Shown here: positions 27,601 through 41,000 of the stretch, one piece after another | Layout of the letters: every line of letters starts with the position of its first letter | Numbering within the stretch: the first letter of the stretch is position 1 | NCBI GenBank assembly: GCA_023055355.1 | Contig: JALJCS010000001.1 | Span: 96,891,381-96,955,380 of the forward strand | Reading direction: 5' to 3' | DNA from: Agelaius tricolor | Lineage: Eukaryota; Chordata; Aves; Passeriformes; Icteridae | Length of the DNA: 64,000 nucleotides | Made by a program: the position numbers and the translations under genes | The notes under the pieces: generated by a model | The model's input: only the letters and a program-made list of their open reading frames with translations | Told to the model about the DNA's origin: nothing | Database searches by the model: none

Positions 27601-30600
27601 CTACCCAGAATATATCTCCAGGGTCTGGATCTCAGTAAGTCCTAGTTTGCAGCTCTGATAACCAGAGAAGGAGGAGCTGTGACCCTTGTATTGTGTTACC
27701 CCTTTCAGGGTATCTGTGTATGCTGACTACATAGGAAATTGGTGTGCTGAAATCTACGTAGTGGATCATGCTCCTCAGGCCAGGTGCGTAGAGTTAGGGC
27801 ATGCAAAAGCTCAATTTCTACCAAAAGCCATCTTACTGGACATAGTCTAGCTACAGATCTAAGCCAAACATGTTTATTCTCTCTATCAAACAGAAGTTGC
27901 TCAGTTTTATTTGTGTCAGTCAACCATGCATACAAAGCAGAAGCTAAGAAGAAACCATAAATACTCTATTACTGGGCTATCATTATTTGTCTTGTTTCAT
28001 TGGCCATTTCTATTTTAACATAATTCACCTCTTTGTGGGAGGGTCATATATCTCTCACCAGTGTTTTCAGCTGAGGGGATTCCACACAGATTTTCAGTGG
28101 CACCACACCACTCTGAATACAACTTGTTTCTGAGCCCACTTTGGCTCACACCCCATTTGCTGATGCTGATAATGTATCAAAAAGCAAAGAAGGGAAGACA
28201 GATTTCCTTTCTGCAAGCAGCATTGCAAGGTCTTCACATATTCACTAACAGCACACTCCTCAGGCTGACTGAAGACAAAGATTATTTAAGGGAGACATAT
28301 TATGTGGTTTGCACACAGAGAAAAGAGACTTAGATGTAGCACAAAAAGCTCACAGTTCCCTATAGCATCTGGAAAGCATCAGACACGTCTCCCTAAGAGC
28401 AGAGGGCACACAATTTCCAAAGGTGACTAAACAAACAGTGGCACCATTAGCTACAAAACTGATATGCTGACAAAGTTTTGAAAATTTCCTTATTAGAGTT
28501 TTTCAATTATTTGCTGATGCATACTAAGAAATTACATGCAGGAGAAACATGCTAATTCAATTTACACATTTCCTGATTTCTGAGACCTCACACCTGAAAA
28601 CCTAAAGTTGTCTTTAGTTTTTCAAGGAACTTCTATGTGGAAAACTAGAGAGTTTTTTGCCTAGGACGGAGTACTCACACAATCTGACAAACATGTATAG
28701 GTGAGCACACAGGTATGTACCAGAGCCACAAAGTGCCATGTACATCTCATCTAGTTTTTGGGGTGCAGAATGAGCCCTCACATTCCAGTTGTTACCCCAA
28801 CCTCCTTTACTAGCCAAACGGGCACTTTCAGGCTATGAGTCATTTGTTTTAGCATAGAGGTAAAAAAAAAAAATAGGTTCTTCAAGGGTGTGATTCATCT
28901 GTCCTGTTTCTCTCCATTCCCCACACAGGGAGCCTTGGGTGACTAACTCAGATGTAGATGTCTACATTTTGCCATATGAATCCCACTCACAGTCTGTAAT
29001 TTCCCAAGCATATCATACAAGAGCATGAGATTTCAAAACCAAAGAAGGGAGGTAACAGAGACAATTTCCCTATCCTCCCCCCACCTGTGCCAAGTTAATT
29101 ATACATGTTGCTCTTATACTGTACGTGGTCGCTAGAAGATCTGACAATACACCTTGACTTGTAAGACTATCAAAATATTTTCCAAGTACTACTTTTTTTC
29201 TGATACTCAAGTTGAACGTTATTATAGAGCCAAGAAAAAGCTCACAATGAATATCACATTTTCAGGAAAGGAAGGAGTTAGATGAAATTGTAATTCAATT
29301 GACTAGATGAAAATTGTTTCAAGGGAAGGAAATCTGCATGTCAGAAGGTTTCAGCATCTCAGAGGACAGCCTAGATTCAGGCAATCTGAAAAGAGAAAGA
29401 GGGTTGATCTGTATTCTCACAAACAACCAGAGCTAATCAAATTTTCCTAAATTGATTAATAGAAACAAAAGAAGAAGCAGGGGTCCTTGTAACTGCTCTG
29501 AATATTAACTTGAAAACTCTAATCTCAAGATGACCCGCAGTCCTGGCAAGCTGAATTCTCAGTGATGCTGGATTTTTAACCTTCCCTGGAGGTGGCAGCA
29601 AAGGGGGAAGAAAAAGAGAAGCCACTATTTCCCTTATTTGTAGAGGCACAGAGATGAGAGGAAGAAAAAGCACAAGGTGATGTCTGAGGAAAGACAGAGA
29701 ATGAAGCATTTCAGAGGAAGTTGAGAATCATCAAATTTTTTATTTACAGCAATGAGGAGAAATTTCTAATCCTTCTATGCAGAATATGCTCACTCTGGAA
29801 GTTGAAGCAATATCCACTTGAGCATCCTCAGCTATGAGAAAATAAATCCTCCTCTTTGCCCCTTCTGACTTTGATGCTTTTTTCCTGTAATTTCCACTTT
29901 TCTGAATAAAATCACAACTACTTGCTTTTCTGAAATATTTACTGCTGTTTCTCAGTATACAAAAACAAACCAGATGACAGATACAGAACACACTATTTTC
30001 ACAGAGGAAGAAAAAACAAATAAAGGAGTGCTCCACACAGGTATCTTTGAAGTACTTAGAAACAAAGACATATCTCAGGATCCAAGTAATAGGATGTCTT
30101 CCTCAATAATCTGCAAGATTCTGTTTGAGGTAAGTTGTTAGGTGAGAGATCCCTATTTAGTGAGTATTTTCAGTGTTCCCCTGAGAAGAGGCAGACAACG
30201 AAATTACAGTTCATGACTTTGGGAAAACTGCTGTCACAAAAAGCTAATGATATCACCATACTGTGTGATATGTTACTACTTTACCTATAAATATACTTTA
30301 CAGAAATACTGGACCACCACTATAGTCCATGTACACAATACACCTCTGCTTTTCCTTCAAGACATTGATTTGAGCTGTTTTACTTCTTTTTTTTTCAGTT
30401 TTGTCATTAATCGTACAAGAATTTCCAGAGACATTTCCATATTAATATACTTGTCTTTTTTAAAGTGAAGCACAAGAACAAATCCATTTTTAGAGAATTT
30501 TCACTACTAAGAGCAATGTATTCCTTCTATTAAAATACTTTGCAGACTCATTTTCTTCCAGTACGCATCTAATGCATTTAGGTCCCAAACCTGCAGTGAG

Positions 30601-31251
30601 CACAGATGCAGGGGTCTGCCCACACACAGCAGGAAAAGGGCCATAATTCTGACTCATCTGGTAATTTATGCTTCTATAATGGTGTTACAATAATGTTAAT
30701 ATTGCATGAAAATATTTCTATAACACTTATAATATTTGTCAAAAAATAATATTCAGAAATTGTTAAATTGCCACCATCATTCCTACATGATCAGAATATC
30801 TCATCTTCCAGTAGGCTGCACTGGCAAGGGCATGTAGGAACACAGCAAACCCAGCACACATGCTTTGGTATTGCCACTGTTTGTAATGACCTGAGCCACA
30901 GACAGAGCTCAGAGGGGCAAGGAGACAATATGCCAGCAAATAAAAATATCCAACTCAGTTGCTGTGAAATGCCTGCAAATTCCATGGCATAAAATGCTTT
31001 GCCTGCTGCCAAGAACATAGTTAGCAGCAGACCTTTAAGGTCTAACACCACTGTCTCTCGTTAAAGTGTACATTCAGCTCATGTTCATCTCTCTCTCTAG
31101 AAATGCAAAAGATAAGCACAACTCTCAGAAAGTGCTTAGCAGGTAAAAACAAGAAATTTACACTGGCCTATGTGTAGCAATGACTGTACAGAACATGTCT
31201 AATGTATAAACACGATAAGTAACATGGAATATAAACACAGGAGTTTTACAT
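24621..31251. other. Unique AT-rich non-coding DNA
   Basis: About 6.6 kb without a recognisable repeat, RNA gene or exon. A less AT-rich patch lies at 26740-26930 and ends in a splice-donor-like GAGGTAAGG (26929-26937), but no convincing frame accompanies it. A run of A occurs at 28862-28873. Confidence 0.55.
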
Positions 31252-31290
31252 TTTTATATACATATATATATATGTATATGTATATATATA
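31252..31290. repeat. (TA)n-rich simple repeat with CATA/TGTA interruptions
   Basis: Alternating T/A with a few C and G, self-complementary over most of its length. Confidence 0.9.
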
Positions 31291-31824
31291 CTTTGTCTCA
31301 GCTAGGATAAATTTAAAACTTGAGACCAAAATTTAAACTTTTAATGGTATTCCTATTATCTCATTTAATCAATTAATTTGGTTAAATTAAGAAATGTTCC
31401 CCACTAGTTTTTTTTCGGTTTTTTTTTACCAGTAGCATCTATCACTGATTAAATATATGATATAGGAAATTTTGCAATTTTTACTTGGATGCACACAGCC
31501 AAATTTATGCAAGTTTGCCACTTTGATTTCCTTTTGTATTTTGCCCTTCCATGCTTGCATTTCAGGTATCTTTAATCTTTTTTTCATTGAGTATAATAGT
31601 TACACAAATGCAGCTCTTAAACTCTCACTAAGCAGTGATGGAATTTCTGGGATGCATTTCTTTTTATTCTATGCCAAGAACACAAAAAAAACCCCAAAGA
31701 TTCTCAGAAAAAAAAAATCAACAAACCAAAAACCCACAGGGTGGTTTCACACTGCTGATCAAACTAAAAGGAAATAAGTAAATGCACAGACAGTGGAAAC
31801 ACGAACAAGTACCCTGTGAAGAAT

Positions 31825-33632
31825 ATAGAGGTGAAATTCAGTTGTGTGGGGATGGGGTGAAAGGCCACAGTAAAGCTGGAACTGAAGATGACAAGGGATG
31901 CAAAGAATAACAGGAAGGCCTTCTACAGGATGTTAACCAGAAAATGAAAATCAAAGAAGGTGAACCACCCGATAAACAATGCTGGAAAACTCTTAACAGT
32001 GGATGAGGAGAAGGCTGAAGTGCTCAACAAATTTTTTGCCTCAGTATTCAATGGCAACCTCTCAAGGGGGTGGACTGTAAGATGGGGACTGGGAGAAAAA
32101 AGCACTTCCCACTGAAAGAAAAGATCAGGTTCATGATCACCTGAGGAATCTGAGCACACATAAGTCTATGGGACACAATTAGGGCATCCCAGAGTCCTGA
32201 GAGAATTGCCTGATGTAGTTGTCAAGCCATTCTCTGTGATATTTGCAAGGTCATGGCAGTCAGCTGAAGTCCCATGTGACTGGGAAAGGAAAACACTGTA
32301 TCCTCTTTTGAAAGAAGGACCCTGGGAACTACTGACCGGTCAGCCTCCCCTCTGTGCCTGGAAAGGTTGTGGAACAGATTCTCCTAGAAGCTGTGCTAAG
32401 GCACATGGAGCTCAGGGAGGGGATTTGGGACAGCCACCACAGCTTCACCAAGGACAAGTCCTGCCTGACCAACCCAGTGGCCTTCCATGATGGAGTCACT
32501 GCATCAATGGAAAAGGGAAGGGCTGCAGATGTCACTTATCTGGGCTTCTGTAAAGCCTTTGATGGTCCCCACCACATCCTCCTCTCTAAATTGGAGACAG
32601 AAGGATTCAATGGGGAGACTGTTAGGTGGATGAGGAATTGGTTGGATGGTCACATCCAGAGGCTTGTGGTCAATGGCTCTGAATCCCGATGGACAAGTCC
32701 TGTCCATCAGGTGTCTGTACTGGGACCAGTGTTACTTAATGTCTTCATTAATGACAGGAACAAAGGGATCGAGTGCACCCTCAGCACATTTGCAGATGAC
32801 ACCAAGCTGAATGGTGGGGCTGACACACCTGAAGGACAGGAGAGCATCCAGAGGGACCTGGACAAGCTCAAGAATTGGGTCTGTGGGAATCTCATGTGGT
32901 TCAACAAGATCAAGTGCAAGGTGCTGCACCTGGGCCAGGGCAATCCCTGGTACCAATCCAGTCTGGGGAAGGAACAGACCTAGGGCAGATCTGCTGAGAA
33001 GGTCAATCACTACTACTCCATGTGTTGCTGCTGGAGAAGAAGCTGGACCTGACCCAGCAAAGTGGGCTTGCAGCCCTGAAAGCCAGTTGTATCCTGGGCT
33101 GCATCCAAAGCAGCGTGGCCAGCAGGGCCAGGGAGGTGATCCTGCCCCTCTCCTCTGCTCTGTGAGACCCCACCTCACTGCTGCCTCCAGCTCTGGGGTC
33201 CCCAGCACAGGAAGGACCTGTTGGAGCAGCTCTAAAGGAGAGCCACCAAGTAAATTGGAGGGATGGAGCACCTCTCCTATGTGGAAGGACTATAAGAGAA
33301 ATGGGACTGTTCAGCCTCACCTTCCAGTATCTAAAGGGTGCCTACAAGAAAGCTGAAGAGGGACTTTTTACAAATATATAGTGAGTGACAGGACAAAAGA
33401 GAATGGCTTCAAACTGAGAGTAGGTTTAGATTAGATTTTGGGAAGAAATTCTTTACTGTGAGGTTTGTGAGGCACTGGCACATGTTGTCCAGGGAAGTTC
33501 TGGATGCCACATCCCTGGAAGTGTTCACAGCCAGGCTGGATGGGCTATAAGCAACCTGATCTATTGGAAGGGAGTTTGGAATGAGGTGATCTTTAAGGTC
33601 CCTTCCAATCTAAGCCATTTGATCACTCTACA
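31825..33632 (+). mobile_element. CR1 LINE, 1.8-kb 5'-truncated copy (copy A)
   Basis: The copy begins in the linker between the endonuclease and RT domains of ORF2 (GGGATGCAAAGAATAACAGG near 31891). It runs through the RT domain and the 3' UTR (GAAATTCTTTACTGTGAGG near 33445) and ends near 33632 at a decayed terminus. It is the longest element in the window. From 32695 to 33286 it is nearly identical to the CR1 at 44.5 kb (6 differences, no indel), while the tails beyond 33286 differ strongly. Near 33310-33330 it lacks roughly 40 bases that most CR1 copies have. Relative to the other copy it also lacks 9 bases after 32694, between two GAC triplets. Confidence 0.95.
32354..32983 (+). pseudogene. 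CR1 ORF2 reverse transcriptase fragment (209 codons), inactive
   Basis: The longest open frame in the window. RT landmarks in order: [12 protein letters not shown] (residues about 29-40); motif A as YLGFCKAFD (about 64-72), where the catalytic Asp of the usual YLDFSKAFD is Gly; WMRNWLDG; the usual SGVPQGSVLGP motif degraded to [11 protein letters not shown]; and motif C as FADDTK (about 143-148). It stops after KEQT, well before the normal C-terminus. Loss of the motif A Asp, the degraded PQG motif, and missing endonuclease and ORF1 mean it cannot act as a polymerase. The first Met is internal to the original ORF2 and is not a natural start. Confidence 0.88.
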
Positions 33633-35229
33633 GTTGAAGCAAAACTGTTGCTCTGAATGACTGAGATGAGTTTATTAAAAGAATCTTTAACACACTCAAA
33701 TGACAGACCTAAGTATAAAAGATATGACTGTGTGTGTGAATGCATGCATGTGGCAGAGTGGGAAGATGTGGAATTACGTAGGTATGTATGTTATTGGATA
33801 AAACAAGATCATGTTTGGGAAGAAAATAAAACAGATGCAATTCCTGTGGTCTTGGAAAGGACAAATCATTAAACTCTTACAGATCCTTCCCAAGTTACAC
33901 AATTATTGGGTCAATGTCACTCAAGCCATAACACAATGAAAAACATAGAGTGCTTTTTTTACTTCCTACTAAATGATTAGAAACCCTTCTCTGATTCATT
34001 TCTGCCCACATGAAATTAGAAATAAAACCAAAACCAAGTAAGGCAAAACCTTTTTCTACCACTAGGTGAGCTGCAGCCCTTTGATGTGCAAACACAACCA
34101 CTGTCATACTTTGAGGGTTCATATTCAAGGGAGCTGTAGTGCAAGGAGGAATGCAGAGTAGGTTACTCACAGGCTCATCATTCTGAAGCTAGATGATGAT
34201 AAGTTGTGTCTGGAATTTATTAGTTCTTCAGTCAGTCAAAGTCATTACTTGACTTTTTTACTTACTTGCATTAAATTAAGATTGCTTGAAGGCACCTGGA
34301 GCAATTTACCTTACATGAACTAAATGAATTAACAAAATTGCACAAGGAGAAACCATTATCTGATCCCTGGTTGCAATACTTACACTTCCTTAGCATCTGT
34401 CATCCAAGATCTCAAAGCATTCAGAAGCCAAAATCTTCTAAAGATGAATCCTACCTTGCTCAGAGGTTACTGCTTGCACAGGTTTGTGTCTACCTCACAC
34501 TGAAGGTGTCTGTGAGGCCTTTAGAGGTCCAAGGCCATATTCACAACAAAAGTCTGAAAGTTTGAAAAGAGCAGATCTGCAGGCACAGGTTCATGCACGG
34601 CTGGAAGGGGCACCAGGAGGCACACGGGGACCAAATGCACAAGCAGAGCATTCTCATTACCACATCTCTACAGCTCTGCTTGCATAGGTCTTATGGCACT
34701 TGACAGGGAAAGCACTTGAGAGCACAGTTTCTGCAGATGGCTGTATTTGAGACAACTGTTTTGGAAAGGGCAGACACACCCACCCATCCACAAACACACA
34801 TCTTTGGATTACTGTATCCCTTCTCATTTCCTGCAAACAAGTTTGTCCCTTCCTTTTCTCAATATACTGTAAGAAGATAAAATGGAAAATTAAGAAAATT
34901 ACTAAATACAAAAGACTAAGCACATTTGTTAGGATTGTTTGGCCACTAGGGAATCAAAATAGCAGTGTCCAATACATTATGGGGCTTCATGAATGTAAAA
35001 GCCATGGTCTCACAAAGAGAAACATTCCTCCAAGGAGTGTAAACAGGGAACTGTGGGCAGAGGATTGAATTTTGCACACTTTTAACTACTGGTATTTCAT
35101 TTCCAACACTGAGTTGGTAAGAGATGAAATTCTCAAGATGTGGCACTGAAGACTTGGAGGGGGATAGAACATAAGTACATAAAGGTAGTATAGAAAGTAA
35201 TCTTACCCCCCTAAAGAGTTGCAGCTGAG
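33633..35229. other. Unique non-coding DNA
   Basis: No family recognised. A short GT-rich run with TGCATGCATG lies at 33729-33750. Open frames reach 91 codons and have no domains. Confidence 0.55.
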
Positions 35230-35600
35230 GCAATTATTAAGGATTAGGAGCAGGTCTGATTTTAACAGGTCACACCTGTAGCAAATCAGAAGAGTGTTAT
35301 AAAAGAGTGGATTGGGTGGCTGAGGGGAACTGGAGTCAGTTGGTTGCTGTGAGGAGAAGGAAGAGTCAGTGCCTAGAGGAGCTGCCCACCAGAAGCATCA
35401 AGGAGGTACAAAACTCTAGCAATATGGAACCCTTGCAAGGTAATGACAATAGAACCTTTGCAATATAATAACAATTCAGGATGGTGAGACCTGAGGACAA
35501 ATCTCTGTATTTCTGAGTGTCAGTGTTGTACCTGTAGAGTTGATTGCAATGTCTGAAACAATCTGGAACTGCATGGGTACAATGCTGACATAAAGCTTTA
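35230..35600 (+). mobile_element. Candidate solo LTR or TATA-type promoter block
   Basis: Compact promoter-like architecture on the plus strand: an inverted repeat CAGGT-CAC-ACCTG (35266-35278) containing an E-box, a CAAAT element (35282-35286), a good TATA box TATAAAAG (35298-35305), and then a purine-rich, GC-richer leader (35306-35400). This layout and composition are typical of the U3-R region of vertebrate LTRs, and the text seems familiar from avian LTRs, but I cannot name a family or place TG..CA ends. A lone cellular promoter is the alternative. Boundaries are approximate. Confidence 0.35.
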
Positions 35601-35723
35601 ATAATTCTATTCCCTTTTATATGCAAATTCTTTTCTGCGCATCACAGAATCTATCCAATGACCTGATTTCATACACTGAAATTTCTGAACTAATTTACAA
35701 CAAATACATGGGTGGATGCACAC

Positions 35724-35727
<4 letters not shown>

Positions 35728-35771
<44 letters not shown>
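35728..35771. repeat. (TA)n dinucleotide repeat
   Basis: About 20 uninterrupted TA units, followed by CACATATG. Perfectly self-complementary and prone to cruciform extrusion and length polymorphism. Confidence 0.98.
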
Positions 35772-35777
<6 letters not shown>

Positions 35778-37266
35778 GACATAAAACACACCTAAACATA
35801 CCACAGAAAGACTGCAGAAATTGCCAGTAAGGAGTGGTCAAAACCCTCCTTATAGATATGATGAGTGACATGATAGCATTTTGCATCAAAAACAGATTTT
35901 AGGATTTAAATTGACATTCTTCATGCAATCTCTTTAGCTGTCAGGATCCAGAGTATCTGGATATACTCTCTCCCACAGCTGATATAAAAAAATACTGAAC
36001 TTAGAAACTCAGTGTAGCTGAAATTGCCAAACTGACTCTATAGCTCACTAGTCAAGATGTATACTTAGGAACCTGAATGATTCAATCACAGAATGATTTG
36101 GGGTTTTTGTTCTTTGGCTTTGGTTGTGGGGTTTTTATCAGAGGGGAAAATGAGTGAGAATTTTCTGATTAAGCACTATTTAAAAATACGCTACTTTTTG
36201 TCACTGTATATCCGAACTCTCTTCTTTTTCATGTTGGGACTACATCCCAAAGAACAGCGATCAGCACACACACAGCAGTACTGACTAGAGGGTGTGTCTC
36301 ATTCTTTTTTAGTCTACATGCCCTATGTGACACAGTAGGGCAAACATTCAGAAGGGTTCCGTTCTTTCAGGCACCAACACAAATCTGATTTCACAAGTAT
36401 CCGGCCTGCTGAGTGAGCACTGGCACTGACTCCCTGCAAAAACCAAGGCAAGGGAAGGACAGGCACCCCTATGTGTTTGCAAAGAACAGCAGACTCCTGC
36501 AATTCAGCTGCATCAAAGCTACAGCACGTGGGTAGATACCACCTTGCCAGTAGATACCATATTACCACAGCAGTATCAGCAGAGGCATTCAGTACATTCA
36601 ACATTTAATTTCTCTTTCAGAAACACCACAACTGCACTGGAAGTGATAAGGAGAGTGCCTATGACTTCAGTGGGCAAAGGATATCACCATGAGTCTCTAC
36701 AGAGAGTATCACGCTAAACACACAACACTTTTCATATTTGTCATGATATATTACAAGGTAAACTTCCATTGTTTATTCAGGATTAGATTTTTCAGAGACA
36801 GAAAACACAGTTAATAAATGAAGTTCAACAGAATATCCGTTTTAAAAAGCCTAAACAAATATCACCTCTTATTAATATGCTGTTTTTCTTTCCTTCCACA
36901 ACACCATATTGCAGGAGATTTTGAGTGATTCCAGTCTCTACCAATTTTCAGTGAAGTGGAAGACTCAAGGATCTCCATATAATGTAAATTAATAAGTACA
37001 ACGGAAAGAAAAGATCAACCGTTCTGCTCTGTCTGCAATCTATTCCTAAATCATAAAATATTTAGCTGCAGTACACTAATATTTTAATTCAAGATAAAAC
37101 TCAATAACATCTCAATTTGAAAATAACTGGCATTTAATTGTACATATTTTTATCCATTTGTGAATTCCTATAGTATTTCCTAAGTTAAAATAATACAATT
37201 GACCATTCACTATGTTTGAGTGGATTTCTTTGGAACATTTTAGTAAACAGCTTTGAAACACTTCTC
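35772..37266. other. Unique non-coding DNA
   Basis: Nothing recognisable apart from AT-rich stretches. Confidence 0.55.
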
Positions 37267-38018
37267 TTAGAATCATAGAATCATGTTAGATTGAAAAAGA
37301 CCTTTAAGATTCTCAAGGCCAACCATTAACCTATTCCAGCCAAAACCAGCATACTTAGCCTTGCCAAATCCACCACTGAACCATGTCCCATGTCTACCAC
37401 ACATCTTTTCAGTACCTCTAGGAATGATGGTGATTCAACCACTTCACCTCCCCAGGCAGCCTGTTCCAGAGTTTGACTGCCCTTTCAGTGCAGAAATAGT
37501 TCCTAATATCCAATGTAAACCTCCCCCACCACATGGTGAGGCCACTTCCCCTTCTCCTATTGCTTGTTACCCAGAAGAAGAGGCTGACCCCTAGCCGGCT
37601 GCAGCCTTCTTTCAGGCACTTAAAGAGAGGGATAAGATCATCTTTGAGCCTCCTTTCCTCCAGCATAAACCCCCCAAGCTCTCTCAGCTGCTCCTCACAA
37701 GACTTGCACTCCAGCCCCTTCATCAGCTCTGTTGCCCTTCTCTGGACTCACTGCAGCACCTCAGTGTCCTCCCTGTAGTAAGGGGCCCAGAACTGAACAT
37801 AGCACTGGAGGTGTGGCCTCACCAGTGCCCAGCACAGGGGGACAATCCCTGCCCTGGCCTGCTGGCCACACTATTGCTGATACAGGCCAGGATGCCATTT
37901 GCCTTCTTGGCCACCTGGGCACACGCAGGCTCATGTTCAGCCACTGTCAACCAACACCTCAAGGTCCTTTTCCCTGGGCAGCCACTCTGCCCCAGCCTAT
38001 AGCACTGCCTGGGGTTGA
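37267..38018 (-). mobile_element. CR1 3' fragment (minus strand)
   Basis: It starts with TTAGAATCATAGAATCATG, the complement of the terminal octamers. The CR1 3' UTR complement follows (AATCCACCACTGAACCATGT at 37366-37385), then the complement of ORF2 C-terminal sequence (GCTGATACAGGCCAGGATGC at 37876-37895). It ends abruptly at about 38018. Its subfamily features (TGGTGAGGCCACTTCCCCTT, AGAAGAGGCTGACCCC) match the plus-strand copy at 42.46-42.98 kb, with which it forms an inverted pair. Confidence 0.95.
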
Positions 38019-41000
38019 ATGGTTGGTTGAATAAACAGTGACTAAGAAAATTGTTTCTAAGCAGTTATGGATGGGGCAATGCATCATTAAATGTAGACCA
38101 GAGCATGCAGGTATTGCAGAGACAGCTGAAAGAATTGTTTTCAACATCTTGACTTCAGAGGAAAACAGCTTCCTTCATAGGCAAAGAGAACTAGGTAGGT
38201 CCTGATGAACCAAATATTAAACAGATGATTCTACATAAAATTTCCTTGCCTAAATTATTCCAGTGGCTTCCTTGTACACAGGGAACATAGGGACGTCCCT
38301 GCTGCTCTCTTGTAAGCAAGACACTCATCAAATGCACCACCTGAGACAATTTCCCTCTCTAAGTTTGCCTACTCAAATCCTTTCTTCATGTAATACCTTT
38401 GCAGTGGTTGCTCCCTATTTCTTGCAGCTTATTGTAAATAAGCATTCCCTACTGTTATACTGACTTATTAGCTTTGGAGAGGCAATACATCCTCCTCTGA
38501 CAATTGTCACCAAGGGTCTCATTCCACCCTAACATAAGATAGTCATCACTTAAAGGAAAAAGTAAAAAGGAAGGAGTTTATTAGGACACTCTTCGAAACA
38601 AATTTGGTTTTCTCTGTAACTTATAACTAGCTTATTTGCACCTATGCATATATTTGTCTAAAAAGAAATAAAACTCCAATAGGTATCCTGGCTGCTAGAG
38701 CAATAGCACAGGGGGTCACAATAGCACAACATTAAGTCACTTCAGTGCAATTAGCATTTTGATAGATATAACTCTCTTTATCCTAACAATAGGTAGGTTA
38801 GGTTGTAGGTTTGTCTGGAAAGTGAATGCAGTCACTTCTGATGCCACCTAGAACTGTGCATCTGGAGATTTCAAAGACATCTCTCATTCCCAAGTCATGT
38901 CTAAATGACCACTGCATGTAAGGCCTACATAAATATACATTAATATTTCTAGAGCTGTGTATCAGGGCACTCTGCATCTACTTCCTTTCTCAATTTTCTT
39001 CTATCAGATATTGTTGGGACTAATTCCACTAAATTATTTAAAAATATATTAGTAATAGGCGTACTGCATTCAATTTGTGCAAAATTCAGGAATTAAAAAA
39101 AAACCCTGACAGACCTCCTTCAAAGTTATAAGAGCAGATCTTAAGAAGCTCATACCATCCTAGAAAATGGGAATACACAGCTATATCCAACCTGTCTTTT
39201 ATACAAGGATTATAAAGTGATTGAGAGCATCTGGAGCCATTGAGCTTTACCTGTCAATACCCCAGCAGTAAAAAGTTCATGAGTCTGTTACCAGGCTACT
39301 CTAACAGGTTCCTCAGGAAAAAAACACATTTTGGGTCCTGTTCTGATCCCAGCTTGCCCAAACAGAAAGGTTGGATCTGAGTAACTCTCACCTTATCCTG
39401 AATAATCAAAGCTATTTCTAAGTGGTTTGATTCTTTCATCTTCATTAAATATTGACCTACAAATTCCTTATTTGTTTCACTAGAAACAAAATACTTTTTA
39501 GCATGTTTGGAAAGGGACTATTTTTGGGAATACAAAGACACAGCTGCTCCATTTACAGTTACAGCAGAATGATCTTGCTGTTTAAAATGTGCATGGTGTT
39601 ACACACAGCTGCTTGCCTCAGCCAAAGGTGTGGAGTGATTGGAGGAAGGATGGGAGTCTCAAGAGCAACAGCTTGCTCATTCTCTAATGGATTGTTCTTT
39701 GAGGAGCTGGGACTACACAAGAAAAAAAAGCAGAAATTTTCAGGACAAGAGGGCTGAGTCTATAGAGAAGAGAGGATATTAAGCTGGATGTGAAGAGAAG
39801 TAAATGGGAAAGAACAAGAGTGCAGAAAGAACATGTGATGAAAGATGAGGTTAGGATGACAGATGGCAAGCAGAAATGCACCATGGCTTATATCTGTGCC
39901 AGAAACCACTGATAATACAAGGATGCTAGCTATAGAATCATATATATGCATATTTTATATATGATACATTATATATACACACATGCATTCAGAAAAAATG
40001 CTTTATAAGGCATTTAAACAATACTTAGATAGAGGTTTCCCCATCCCTCTGTTCCCTCAGCCACGGGTTACCAAGATACATTAATGAAGCAAACCTCCAC
40101 CTCAAACACGTGCACTTGAAACCAGCAGTAGCAAGTATCTTTCTTACTGCTCCTTCTGGGCTTGTAGAAAAAAACACTCCTATGCATATTTTCCATTCCA
40201 GCCTAAAGGAAAATTTGGTGGCGAATTAAAAATATGGGGGAATTGCTGAACAAACAGCACACTAAAATATTTAGCAAATTCTGAACGGCTTTCAGAAGAC
40301 TCCATCTAGCACTTCTTAACATGTTGTATTTTTAAATAAATCATCATCTTAAAATAGAGCAATGCATGAAAAAAAATCTGGACAGCAGCTAGTAAAAGGC
40401 TCAAACTCTTCCTATTTCCATAACATTCTTCATTCCCTCACTACCACAGCATCCACTCTTATCTCTGCTTCTTACAGTTGTAAAAATGTATGCAAACAGT
40501 AATGGAACAAGTGATTGCAAAATCCAATTTTCCTGCTCCTCGTGCAAATTTCCAATACACGAAAACACCCACCTATGCTATCTTACTCACTGCAGGAAAG
40601 CCCATGTGCTAGCTGCTACAAAATGTATTTTAAAAGACAAACTTGGACCTCTAAACACACACCAGACACACACCACCACAGACCATTCAAAACAAAGAGA
40701 ATAATTATTATACTTCTAAGATTCTGCTCTATCACCATACTGTACCATAAAAAAAAATCATCAACTTCTAGGACTATTTAATGTTTAATATATTATATTT
40801 CTAATTAAATATCTGCACATACTAAGCCACCAACATGTTCCCAGTTCTTCATTTTCACTGCAGAATAAAACAAGCAGGAAAAGGGAAGTGTGAGTGGCAT
40901 AAATTGACAATGGAGGCAAAAAAGAAGGACTAAAGGCAATGAGAACTCACTGGGTCATTTAGAAGTCCATTGCCAGAGTCACAAACTGATATCTTTTTCA

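Noticed and set aside
32732..33271. 179-codon antisense frame in CR1 copy A, repeated at 44511-45050 in copy B
   Set aside because: It is the shadow of CR1 ORF2 and downstream CR1 sequence. It appears in both copies only because the shared tract is nearly identical and free of indels.
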